Source: Euwallacea fornicatus (lineage: Eukaryota > Arthropoda > Insecta > Coleoptera > Curculionidae). Taken from it: a DNA stretch of 64,000 nt. This document shows positions 11,900 through 25,100 of the stretch, in pieces. The stretch spans positions 4,216,001 to 4,280,000 of the forward strand of contig NC_089553.1 in assembly GCF_040115645.1 (NCBI RefSeq), read 5' to 3'. Made by a program: the position numbers and the translations under genes. The stretch's first letter is position 1. Each line of letters opens with the position of its first letter. Below the pieces are notes generated by a model. It made no database searches. It was not told the origin of the DNA and saw nothing but the letters and a program-made list of their open reading frames with translations.

Positions 11900-12792
11900 T
11901 GCAATTTGGTTCAGGAAACCGCGGCGAGATCAAAACACATCTTTTTAAATGGAATGCCCCATATTCTGTTGGGGATATTAATTCTGCGTTTAACTATCAC
12001 TACTTTTTATTAGGAAAAAATACGAAACATTTTTAGCAACTTTTGGGTTAGTTCAACTGAGAGTAAGGGTCGAAGGAAAAGTGGCCTCTTTGAAATTCTC
12101 AATAAATTCACACAGTATTAATTGAATCGTTTGTAAACATGTTCAGGTGAAGACAAAGGGTCGTTCTACTAGAGAATATTTTTTATTTTCGAGAAATTTT
12201 ATATAAGACGTGAAAAAAATATTCAAACTTCACATTTCAAATGTCTGATACCAGTTTTTTAATAGGACACCGTGTATTTTTGTGAAAATGAATTTTTCTA
12301 TAATTCACTCTGAAATGATTCAGCTGAGTATGTAAGATCTCTCATTCTAGGTATGCCTGTAAGGTATATATATATCATTCGAAAGTGAATTGAAAGAATA
12401 AATCCTTTTTCAAAAAAATACAGGGTGCCTCACTTTAAAAAATCGACTTTGAGGCACTTAAAATGTGAAATTTTTTTTTTGCATCTTGTATGAAATTTCT
12501 CGAAAATCGAAAGTATGCTCTAGCAGAACGACCCTTTGTTTTTACCTGGGCAAGTTTTCAACCGATTTAATTAATACTATGTGAATTTATTGAGAATTTC
12601 AAAAAGCCTATTTTTTCTTCGCTGTTTACTTTAAATCGAATTAACTCAAAAATTGCCGAAAATGTTGCATATTTTGCAATAACGAAAAATGCTGATAGTT
12701 ACAAGCAAAGTTAGTATCCGCAACAAAATGTAGACTATTCCATTTAAAAACATGTATGTGAGTCACGTCATGGTATTCTGGAACACCCTGTA
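11900..12792. mobile_element. Foldback element with arms of about 300 bp
   Basis: The left arm 11900-12213 is a diverged reverse complement of 12481-12792. Matching blocks include TTTAAATGGAAT (11943 / 12739-12750), AATTCTCAATAAATTCACA (12096 / reverse of 12581-12599) and CAAAGGGTCGTTCT (12155 / reverse of 12524-12537). The right end is CACCCTGTA. The spacer (12214-12480) contains further CACCGTGTA and TACAGGGTG ends, suggesting a nested smaller element. No transposase frame. Confidence 0.75.
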
Positions 12793-15214
12793 ACATCAAA
12801 AATACTAAAAAATAAAAATTTGTGAATAACTGAATAACTTTCGTGGAAAAACGGTTTTTTCTTAATCTTCCAGTTTTTGAGATACAGTGGATCATCTTGC
12901 GTGGACCTGTTTGTACGTTACTGCCATAGATTTTGCCATAATTTATTACGTCAGATATGGAGAAGAGCATTAAGGAGGGATATTTAACTAATCCAGTCTA
13001 CAGTTTGGTGCCAAAAATAACCATATAAAATTTGCTACGATTTACACCCAACAACAGTACCAACATACTGTAGGCATATCTAATTTTGTATAGGTAGCTT
13101 ATCGTTTATTTTTATGCTTTATTAGATTGTTTTTGTTTTCTTCTTTGAGTAGTTTTTAGTGCGGTTGGCGATATGGTTTTGTTGTTTTGTTCGTGCTATA
13201 CAAGTTTTCTGAAGGTTGTGCGTCGCCAGCTATAGGTAATATTGCGCTACGAATAAATTACTATTGTAACATAGTCTTCATGATTAATTGCGACAGTTTT
13301 GGGCCCTTCGGAGCCCAGGTAGTGCTTTACTTGAGTTACACAGCGAAAGTTGGAGGCTGTTGGCAAATGTGTATTTGAAAAGTTAGCGGGTATTAAAAAG
13401 ATCAGTTGATGCTTATTATTAACTAATATTACGAAATATATCAATGTTTAAAACTTTTAAGCATGCATACAAAATATTGAGATATAGGTGTTCAAATTCA
13501 AAATTAGATCCAAATTTACCATAGATGTTGATGAGAATATTATACTTAATATCTTTAAAACTACGCCAATACTCAACAAGCTAAGTTTCGCTTGTCATTG
13601 ACCCTTTAGAACGTTATCATAGAATAGTTTTTAGACGTACCTATTATAAATTTATGAATTCATGGTGGCATTTTAGACTGTCCTGGTTCACTTTAGCTTC
13701 AAATTTGACTCCTGCGTTACCGCTCTAATATTCAACATGCTTAAAAAGCACCTCACTAAACCGTCTATGGATGTTTTGCAGTTTCTTTTAATAGCTTCAA
13801 GTTCCTATAATAAAATAGCTTACAGATTCCCGGTATATACATATGTATACCTAATAATATTTTCTATATCAACATATAGCTTAATGTCGTTTTCGTGGCT
13901 AGTCAACCGAACTTCTAATTAAAGCTTATAAAACATATTTAAAGCGACAGTTTTATAAATTAATGATTTTGTGATAATGGTTTGAAATGCCATTATTTGT
14001 GTACTGTAAGTGTGCTATATATCCATAGTTTGTAAGTTATCTGTAATATTCTCTATAATCTTATTACAATTATTCTTACTGTAGTGTCATAATCTTCTAT
14101 ATACAACTATTATGTATATTAATTTCTCTGAAGCATTTAACCTTTATATACTCTCCTACTAACACCATTTTCGATTTTCTACTTTTGTGTACATTTTTAT
14201 TTACTTTTACTGTAATCGCATACATTTGACGAAGTTGAGGGTGGATTTATTGCGTTTTAATGACGCATATCCATCCGTTTAAATTTCAAGCTTGTGTACC
14301 AAAGTTTGATTTGGTAATATAATATAAATAAGTGTGAGCAGTTTTATTTACTAAACCCAATATTAATAAAAATGAGGAAAGTTAAGAGAGACCTCAAAAC
14401 GTTCGTGTTTGAAGAGAATACCTTACAAATATACGAGGTCTATATAGAAGCTTCATCAGTTCAAATCGGAACATCGGAACTAAGCAAGTGAGAGAAAAAC
14501 CGCAAGTACGGCTAAGACCAAAAACGACATGGGCGGAGTCAGTTCGATCGCTATATCTATTTGTATGTTTAGATTAGTATCGACTTTGTTTCCTTCGCGG
14601 AAATAGATTTTTTTTATATCAGGAAAAAAACAGCAACGTAAATAAATGGAAAAAACGAAAACACAGCAACTCTGTGCGTTGAAATCGAAGTTCCTTACAT
14701 GCTCTATCTCTACTTGTCAATTTATTTTTAAACGATAAACGAATCGTTTCGTTCGGTTTATCAATTCCCCTCGTGTCTACAGCCCGTATCGCCACCATTA
14801 AAACACCATGAACAAATAGCAAACTCAGATCATCAATCAATCATCTCTTCATCAATGACGCACCTAAATTATATTCCAACGGAAAAATGTACTTTAATTT
14901 ATAAATAAGTCAAAATTCGAAGCTAAATATAATTATTACTAGAACTTATATCAGTTCGGAAACTGTGAGAATTCTGGCAATTGGATCTGGACTGACCCCG
15001 CTCACTTAAACGGCTAGCTCTCAATCCATTTCGTTGATCTTTGTTGGAGGCATATTAAAACTTATGCGATCCTTCTCCTACTTGCAAAATTCCTATATTG
15101 CAATTGAACCTATGATACGTGTACATCTTGTACCATTGTGCTATCAGGTGAAGATTTGCGACATCCGCAACTTTTGATAGTTTAATGAATTCGTAATTTA
15201 CCAGCAAATCGAAA

Positions 15215-15790
15215 TTTCAATAATCTTCGCAAAGTCGAAATGTTTTACCAGGATGGATCAGTAGTACTGGGGGCGACGAATATATTGAATTTGATGTATT
15301 ATGTATTAGATTTTATATGTTGGTGTACATTGAATACCTCAGTACTAGATAAATATTTGAGAACATCCACGATTCTCGATAAATTAGCAGTTTCGTAATT
15401 TTTCAAAGGGGTGATTCGTCTGGGGAAGATGAATGGGTCGAATTGAATACATTCTATATTGATATGTCTTTAATTTACAGTGATAATTTTAATTTTAAAT
15501 TAAGATTTGATAACGTTGGAGATTCTTGATATATTGGCGGCTTCAAGTATAACTGTTAGGGTAAATTGCCATAATATTCGCAAAACCGTGATGCTTTATC
15601 AGGACAGAACATCAATAACGGGGGCAGTGAATACGTCGCAGTTTAAGTATTGTACATCTGGTTTTGTGTGTTGACTTATGTCTTATTTTCACTGAATATT
15701 TCTCTGTAGGATAAAAATATTATGGCGTCAGAGATTCTTGATCTATTGGCGGATTCGTTAATTTAACGTAAAATAGATTAAATCTGATGG
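15215..15790. repeat. Degenerate tandem repeat upstream of Oga
   Basis: Three related blocks: GATTCTCGATAAATTAGCAG at about 15370, GATTCTTGATATATTGGCGG at 15521 and GATTCTTGATCTATTGGCGG at 15732. Longer partners also repeat: TTCGCAAAGTCGAAATGTTT at 15226 against TTCGCAAAACCGTGATGCTT at 15578, with GGGGGCGACGAATA against GGGGGCAGTGAATA following each. Unit length is irregular (about 150-210 bp), consistent with an old minisatellite-like array. Confidence 0.6.
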
Positions 15791-16109
15791 CCGTAGAGCC
15801 TACAACGTGTTAACAATTGTAATGCAGGGCATCCATATTAGCCATCTGTGAGTCGTAACAGGAAACACATTCGAAAGAAAAAAAGCAGAGATGAAAAAAG
15901 AGATACAGAGCTCTATCTAAAACGTCATTTAAAGTTGGAGCTGACACTGACACTTAGTTTATTTACATTTTTCAATTTTAGTTTTCATTACTTCTATTGG
16001 GATTTGTGATTGCTGCCTGGGATAATTTAAGAATTCACAGAAGGAAAATAATCAAAATATACAATAAATTAAATAATTTCTTGTAAGTGTAACACTAGAA
16101 CGTAAAACC

Positions 16110-19100
16110 ATGTCCGAGATCATTAGTAGCCCTTCATTACATGACAATTTAAATACAAAAAATGGAAATTTTATCTGTGGAGTAGTAGAAGGTAAGTACA
16201 TGGAAAAGTACTGGATAAATTAAATTAATAAGCCACAAATTTTTGAATAAACTTTCTAAAAACACTATATGCATTTATTTTAGGTTTTTATGGCCGACCT
16301 TGGACAACTGAGCAAAGAAAAGATTTATTTCAAAAGTATAAATTCATAGATTCTTGTCCTCTAACCCCAATAACTACATTTTATTCATAGAATGAAGAAA
16401 TGGGGAATGGACTCTTATGTTTATGCTCCAAAAGATGACTACAAGCACAGGGCCTACTGGAGAGAATTGTACACTGTCGAGGAAGCTGAGCATCTCACAG
16501 GGCTGATTCAAGCAGCCAAAGACCAGAATATAATTTTTTATTACGCCCTTTCTCCAGGTTTAGATATAACTTATTCTAGTCAAAAAGAAGTTTCAACATT
16601 GAAAAGGAAGTTGGAACAGGTGTCTCAGTTTGGATGTACTGCTTTTGCCTTACTTTTCGATGATATTGAACCAGAAATGTCTGAAGCAGATAAAGAAGTT
16701 TTCCAGTCATTTGCACAAGCTCAGGTCTCTGTTACAAATGAGGTCTACCAGCATTTGGGACACCCTAAATTTTTGTTTTGTCCCACGCAATATTGTTCTA
16801 CTAGAGCTGTGCCAAATGTTACAAATTCAGAGTATTTGAACACTTTAGGACTGAAGCTGAGTCAAGATATTAATATTATGTGGACAGGTGAGTTATAGAG
16901 GGTGGCAGGATAAAGTAGGAATTTAAGATTTCATCATTATTTTAGAGAAATAACAACCAACTGTTTAAGCAACTACTTGATAGTAACACGTTAAGCACAT
17001 GTAAAATTGAAAAAAATTATATTTGGAGTTTTGTTGCCCATGATTGACTTTAATGCATTTTTATTGTGATGTAACAGAAAGTGACCAATCTAAAGGAGAG
17101 AGCAATTTCAATGAAACTAACAATAAAAATGCATGAAGGCTCAATATATATGGCAGCAAACCTGGATGCAAGATAGATAGAATTTTACATGCACAAAATA
17201 TATTTTGATGACTGTTTTCTAATTAAAAATATATAAGTGAGCCCCTCATGGGGGTTTCATGAAAGTTTTAGACTTCTTGAGCTCATATATTTTGCATTGC
17301 AATGTGTATCTTTGCCTCACAAAATAAAGACCTTGGGGTGGCTAACATGTGGCCCATAGACTGTATATCCCCTGCTGAGAGTCACATGCTGGCTCTCAGG
17401 TTGTGTTCCTTGGCCTTGAGTCAAATAAACATAAACATTAACTTTTAACATATAACAACATAATATCATAACATTTGTACCATGTAATATTGCTATATGA
17501 GTAACTGGGGAGTTAATTGACATAATTATTATAATTTCTCTATGTTGGCATTAAAGCTGATTATACTCAGTATTAGGCATATTTAAATCAGAGTCAAAAA
17601 CAGCTATTGTGTTATTAATGTGAAAATGCAGTGAGTCAAAGATTCATTGTAAGTATTAGCCATAAGGAAGTTTAGAGACTTAAGTAAATTTAAGGTCATT
17701 TAACCTCTTGGACCTGTATGGCCAGGGCCCCCTACCAGACAGATTAAGTTTAAGGTTACAATTAAATGTGTATGTAAATGGTCACACCTAATCATATAAG
17801 ATTGATTTTTTACTATTAATACTAAAGTTAATATTGAAAATCAAATTTTATAAACTTAGTTTAGTTCATACTGATAAACTACATCTTTTAATCTATCCAC
17901 AAGTTTTTCAGTTTATTTTTTCTACTTATTTGTTACAACCAATAATTTGTTTCTAGGCAACAAGGTAATCTCCAGAATCCTAACAAAGGAAAACGTTCAA
18001 GAAATAACGGAGGCCCTTAGGAGACCCCCGGTAATTTGGGATAACTTGCACGCCAACGACTACGATCAAAAAAGAGTATTTTTGGGTCCATATTCTGGTA
18101 GGTCACCAGATCTGATCTCTAAATTGAGGGGAGTTGTCACAAACCCCAATTGCGAATATGGGGCTAATTTCGTAGCCACTCACACATTGGCCCAATGGTC
18201 AAAATGTAGTTTTGACGGTCAACGAGACCTTTCTATAAGTATGTTAAGAATGAGCACGTGATTTCTCATTTCATATATCTAATCAATAATTGTTGATGGT
18301 AGATGACACTGTGTCTGCAGACATCAAACTAGAGACCGAGACTGAGGATGGCTTGTCTGGGGAAGACGTTCCGGCCACGCTTTCACCAAACACATACCAT
18401 CCAAAACATGCATTGAGGAATGCTATTAAAGAGTGGCTACCTGAATTTTCAAAACATAAGGCAGCATGGGGACCTATAGTCAAGCCGCAGCCTGCAGTTG
18501 CAGGTATTAAGTGTTGTTTTAATTGATAAGTGTCATTTAAATGAGATTATATCAGTGGTTCCAGTACCAATAATTCCCTCAATCAACACCTGTATGTCCC
18601 TAACGGCTGGTACCACCACTTTAACCTCGAGCGGTTCGGCGCAGCCAATAGTCTCATCTACACAATTACAGGCTCTTGCTGAAGTTTGCAGTTCTGTAAG
18701 AGTGATTAGGCAATTAAGACCTGCGCGAATATAGTTAATAAAATTTTAGGCCACTTCGGTTACTGATATTCTGGTAAACCCTACTCCAGGCCCTGTGATG
18801 AACTCCTTGGTATCTGATACTAAGGTTGTTACCAATGATTCGATCCCTAACCCTATAGCTCCAGTTCCAATTCCTGTACCTATTGATGCTGCTAAGAGCA
18901 AGAGTATAACCATTTTAGAAGGAGTTGTGATTAAACCTAATAAAAGTAAGTATTTTTTTCTGGCATGACATCTTTGATATTACCACCTTAAATAGAATTA
19001 GGAAACAATTTAAGTTAAATAGTTGTGATTATTTAGAAAAATATCTACATATTCTTGATATTGAGGTGACTCAAATTTGTTAACTATCAAATCTACCACA

Positions 19101-22100
19101 TTGTCCCCTTCTAAATGATACACGATCATATGTAAGTTGTACACTCAGCATATATATTTTGAATTTTTCGAGCGAGTGGCCTTTGAAATTACCATATCAT
19201 TACGCAATTTTTCAGTTTTCCACGACGATTTAGAAGTACTTTATTGTAAAATAAATGGTTAGAAAACATAAAGTAACAACTGTTATACGAAATCGGGCCC
19301 AATCGATGTTTCTTTAAAAGATCTTAACTTATGATGGTGGTAAATTCGGATGCTCTTTTCTTGAAAATGATGAGATAGATATTATTTTAGATTACATTAT
19401 TAATTTCATATATAATCCGAAAATTAGAAAATATACAGTGCTGTCTATTGGACATAGAGGAATTAATTTCGTAATGAAACCGGAAAAGAAAATTACGCAG
19501 CAAAATAGGTGTTACTCAACATATTATAAATTTTCTGGTGATTTTTTAGCATCAAAGTCTAATGGTCATCCTCCTACAAATGGAGATGTGATGCAAGATG
19601 ATCAAAAAGACATAAAAGAAGATAATGTGATGAGTACTGATGTAAGCACTAGCACCGAGTCGAGCTTGAGTCCTTCTGAGCCGATGGATTGTAATAGTAC
19701 ACCAAATATATCTCCCGCCCATGGGAATAAGACTGCGGAGGGGTCTAGCGAAGATGTGGCAATGAGCGAAAATTCGGTGAGTAAAAAAGGGAAAAAATGT
19801 CATTAAAAATTAAAAAGAAAACTAGCAGTTTAATACAACAGTTTTTTTATAAATCGAAGTTTCTCAACTTTGCACCCTTTAATAAATCTGCTATTACTTT
19901 TATTTGACTAATTTTTGTAATTTTTGGATAAAAATGAAAAATTATGCTGTTTGGTTATTTCAGACTTCAAGTGGTTCCATGCAAGTAGAACCCATCGATC
20001 CAACTCAAATGATAGTTGAAACTACATCTGATAAAGACAGGTGAGTTTTAAAAGTTTCAATACTTGCAAATTCAATACTTTCAATACTAACAACATGTTA
20101 TAAGTATCTAATAATAACACCTGTATTGGAAAACTTACGAATAGTTATTCGCGATTTTGTATTCATTACAGAAAAGTAGTAGATGCAATGCCACTAGATT
20201 GCATATGAACGTGCAATTTAAGAATTTTACCACTATATCTTTGCCAAAAGAGTAACTAACACGACTCTTATTCTAAACAAGGGTAATATTTTCTCATCTT
20301 CAAATTATAATTTAAAATTTCATTATTATGACTCTTTCACGTTTCTATATTCATTAAGATTGCAAAATTTGTCGCAAGCTCCTAATTATGCAAAGTTGAA
20401 CAATGGACATTTTATTTCATAAGGTGACGATGAATCACCTTATGAAACTTGAATCTTAATACTTTCTCCATCTTAATCGTCATTTTATTAACTCCCAATG
20501 CACCAATGACCTGTGGTGACGAAGAAAATAAAATCGAAATATTAATTCTAGTAAAATTGCGTTTGATACAAAACATCATTTCAACCTGACCTTTTTTTAA
20601 TTTAAAGCAGAAGCGTACATAATTGAGAATTGAAACGCAAAAAGAGTTCAATTTCAATGCCTGAAAAAAGGGTTTAAAATTTTGGAAACAGATCGAATTT
20701 CCAATTAATTTTGACTCCAAGCAGAGGCGTATCTAGTTAAATTCTGAAACACATAAAAATGCAATATTAATTTCTGGAAAAGTCTTAAAAGCAATTAGAG
20801 TTTCGAATTAATTTCAACTTGATACAAAAGCGTAGACAGTTCGCACCTGAAGTATGAAGCATAACAAAAAAAAAAGGTTAAATCTTTGAATCAACTGAAG
20901 TTGCGATATCATTTTTCGGCTACTTCCAAAGGTGGTCCTAACTATATTTCAGAAGAGCCAAAATTGCAAATAAATCCGACATGTCATTAAAACTCTAACT
21001 ACATCTTCGTTGGCGTGACAAATCTTAACTGAAACTACAAGAAACGATTCATACTAATATTTGAACACCAAAAGTGTGAGTCAGAATCACATTAGCAACA
21101 TCCACTTTCACTTATAAACTCACAGTTCAATCTCGCCCATTTTCAAACACCAACTTATGGAAATATTATCGGCACACCTTAAAAGTATTTAGAATAAAAG
21201 AAAACCCGAATATCCTAATTATTAGTGCAGTCCGCATTACGAACGTCTTGTTCATCGCCGCGTTAGCATTCGAGTGAATCACCTGCGAAGTGATATCGGT
21301 ACGACCTGCCTTTTGTAAAGGTACAGCTGATGGGTCTTAAAAACGATACGCGATAAGAAGTAACATGCGATGTTTCCAGATTTATTAAAATGGGGAAAAA
21401 ACTGAGGATTCAAGGCAGTTATTTCATTATGCAAACACACTCTGACGGAATAGAAAATGAATTTCCTTTTGAGTAGAGAACTTGATCGAAAAAGGGGCCT
21501 GAGACTTTTTGAGAAAAGTACCAATTGAGAATTTTATACCGTATTAAATAATATACGTCATGTTAGTAATTAATATACATAGGTATATAATAAAAATAAA
21601 GTCACTATCAACCTTAACATGTGGTCTCGATTAGTTAAAAACTTAACAACTTGAAGGGCTAAATAATATATATGAGCTTATAAATTTAATTTTCTTATCA
21701 ACAATAGTCTAAGGATCATGTCGTGATCCTGCTGTGGTATTTTTTTCGTCATCAAATTGTTCAGATTTCGTAAATTTTATTAGTATGTGACTTTCGTAAT
21801 AAATAAATTATATTTTACGACCAAAAAACATTTTGTAAGGCAGTTTCCGTAAAGGTATGGATTGGAACGAGACGTTACATGTGACATATTGTTCAAAGCA
21901 GTTGTCCCATGCGTTCTCGAGATATTGGCGTTCCAAATTTGAAAAGTGGCAAAAAAGTATACATGTCCTCTTGAAGATTAAAAATAAATACTATTAGTAA
22001 TGGATGTGATTATATATTTTTTCTTTTTGCTTTAATAGGATTGTTCGCAAACAGGCTAAATAAAACAGCCGATTTATTATAGTTTTTTTTTTACATTTTA

Positions 22101-25100
22101 ATAAGACACCTTGTTTTTCTCACATCTTATGTTTATCATTTATTAGATTGTTGAGTATTATGAAATAATTGTGATCTAGTGAGCAATACACGTAAGCATC
22201 GTATGAGGATCCTGCAAGGAAAACCTCTCCTTCACCAAGTTGTCCATAATTTGTAATTTTTATTAATATTGTATAATACATTTCTCACTTATGCAGGCAA
22301 CTATTTCAATATTTGCAATAAATATATAAACACAAATCTACCCCTCTATCCACCTCGCGAAGGCTTCCTTACTTTATATTTTTATATTGGGAATTAACGG
22401 GAACTCGATTAGGAATGGAATTATTTGGTACTTTTTATGTTCTATGGATATTCTGCCAATCGACTGGGATGGCACCATACTTTTTTTCTTTGAAATGTTT
22501 GGTATTAGCGTCGTCGATTAACATTATGTAGATCAAAACTACCCATTTTTCCAAGTTGCCTTTTGATACTTGAGAACGGTGGATGATTTGAAATTCTATG
22601 ATTTGTATATGTGTTAGGACAAACTCTGACATTCATGCGTCCAATTTCCTCACGGAATCCATATACTAGAGGCATATCAACCCTCTTAGCGATTGGATAA
22701 TATTCCATTTTAAAAAACCAAAAATTATATGCTATTAGTATGTCAGATGTACGGTATATTTACTTCATTGTGGTATACGAAACGCAAAAGACAATTTTTT
22801 TTAACGTTGTTTTCACAACCATAATGAATTGCAAAAAAGGAAAAACCTTCTGCAAATACTAAGGCACTCTCATGTACCGTTCATCCTTTGAAAACAATTT
22901 TTCTTCCTAAATGCAGAAAAGAAGAACTGACGTATGAAGATTTGGCTTTACTCTGTGATCTCTTTTACTTACCATTTGAACATGGCTCTCAAGGCTTGCA
23001 GTTGCTGCAGGAATTCCAGTGGTTAAAATCCAATGCTCATATAGTAATATCTGCCAATCAAAGAGCAGATAAACCAAGCCCCGAGGTACCGTACTAGTAC
23101 TTACAAAGTAGTTCTAAATCTTGGATATCTTCATTACGTATAGGTGCAGGAATGGTTTACTAGAGCAGATAAAATGAACGAAATGACACAAGGAGTGAAT
23201 CGCCTCTTTGACCATATGTCCTGCTGTAATAACCGGGAAATGTTGTATGACCTTTATGCTTATATTTGGGACATAAGGTGTGTCATATCTTTACTGAACT
23301 CGTATGTTAAATGGCTGGGTAAGTAAACGTCCTTTACTGTAATACTAATTAAGAATTAAAAGTATATGAGCAAATCAAAATGTCCAGCTTGCTGCTTTCA
23401 GTGCCAAACTGCGTAATTTAACACACAATTTGATTGGCGTAATTTGGTTGTTGTGCGTCAAAATTATGTAGAAACTTTTTTACTTGACGATTCATTTTCG
23501 CATTTCAATTAATTTCTACAAATATCTTTTTGGCATAGCGTAAACACGCGTAATTTGACTGTACTATATAGGTATTTTGGCAGTTCATTCGAAGCCCATG
23601 ACTGACATAGATGACGAACTTCATGGGACTGCAAGATTCCTCTTTTTTGTACCGTTTATGCCCATTTTATAGGTTCCCTTTAAGTTTTTGCTGATATTGG
23701 CGAGTGAAGCGCAACTTCTTGTACATTTTAACGGAGGCAGCAAGCTGACAAACTGATTATTGTATAACTTTTACTCTTAATAAGTGTTTTGTGTTTTTAT
23801 CATGATTCGATGTCTCTAGTGTGCTGCACTAGATTTTTGTCAAGGCACTTGGGTCCCAACCATGAGAATCTCGGTAAACGTCAAAAATGCGACGTCGGTT
23901 GAGTTGGAGGAAAGTTGCGCAACTCAGAAAATTGCCTTCTTAAAATTTGAAAAACTCCATGTCAATTAAGAAAATCACCTAGAGTTACCATATTAGTGTA
24001 AAATTATGAACAATATGTCTATTCGTTGGACTTTCCCTGTTAGACTATTATTTACGGGAAACTATGAAGGACGATCAAAAACTTTCGGTCTCTTACACCG
24101 GACCAGTCCATCATTACACAGTTTGATCACTTCGAACTGCATAGGACACTTGGTTCTACAGCGGGCCAGGACGGTTACTACCGAGATTCTGGTCGTTGAG
24201 GTCCAGAAATACGCCCCTTCTACAGGACGTGAGGGCGTTTGTTTATTTTCACGTTTCACTTTATAGTGTCTTTTAAGTGTCTGGTGTCACTCAGTATATG
24301 TATTTAACTAATAGCTACAAGTTTTATCATAACTCTGACGTATTAACGTTGTATTTATTTTTCGAAAGCCAATGGCCAGTTTCCAGCCTCGATGCCGTCG
24401 TACACTCAGGGAACCTATACATGTACGCATCGTCCAATTGGTATATGGCACCTGCTGGGAGAGGACTTGGAGCATTCTTTTTTTGCGTAAAACTTTGGCT
24501 TTTGCGTTCTTATCGTTTTTGCGTTCTATTTTCTAGTAATTTTTGCGTCTTAATCCTTCGCGCCTTTGCGTAGCGACAAACAACTCGATGCAATTTGCGA
24601 TGTTTCACTTTGTCGAAATTTGGTTCTGATTTAATGGGTTTTACAAAATTTAATAAAATTGCTCGATCAAGCGTAAAATTAATTTTTTTGCGTAAACTCA
24701 GCGATATATGTGCGAATAACTGCGTCTCATTTGAGTTCACGTTAAAACATGATTTGCGTTTTTTAGGGTTCTCCAAAGGTTGGAAAGAGGCGTTTATGTC
24801 AGGTGAACAGGAGCCTTGGGTCTTCAGAGGTGGACTCACTGCAGATTTGCAAGTAAGCTTACTGTAATTCTTTTGCGGCGAATTAGAAGTACTGCAACTC
24901 CTAAATTTTCCTTTTAATTCAATAAACTTTTTTTTCCAGCGTTTAATACCTGTGGATTCAGGCAACGATCTCTTTGTCTACAAAGTACCGGATGTGCCAA
25001 CGTCCAGAGTGTTTACGATACGACCTTATTTACCCTCGGACAAGGAGCACGTTTATAATGTTTGCACGAAGACGTGTAAAGATGGTCTGGAGAATCCTCA

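Larger units (their letters stand above)
11210..16109. other. Dscam1 3' UTR and Dscam1-Oga intergenic DNA
   Basis: The Dscam1 3' UTR should begin at 11210. No strong end can be fixed; AATAAA-like sites occur from about 14345. The interval contains a short TAC microsatellite, a large inverted-repeat element and a degenerate repeat array, all listed separately. No exon recognised. Confidence 0.6.

Noticed and set aside
17317..17523. Minus-strand frame in the first large Oga intron (17317-17523)
   Set aside because: Looks repeat-derived (GCTAACATGTGGCCCATAGA-type sequence) but no definite family could be named.
24510..24965. 151-residue minus-strand open frame over an Oga exon
   Set aside because: Antisense to a conserved exon, no family resemblance; a shadow of Oga.
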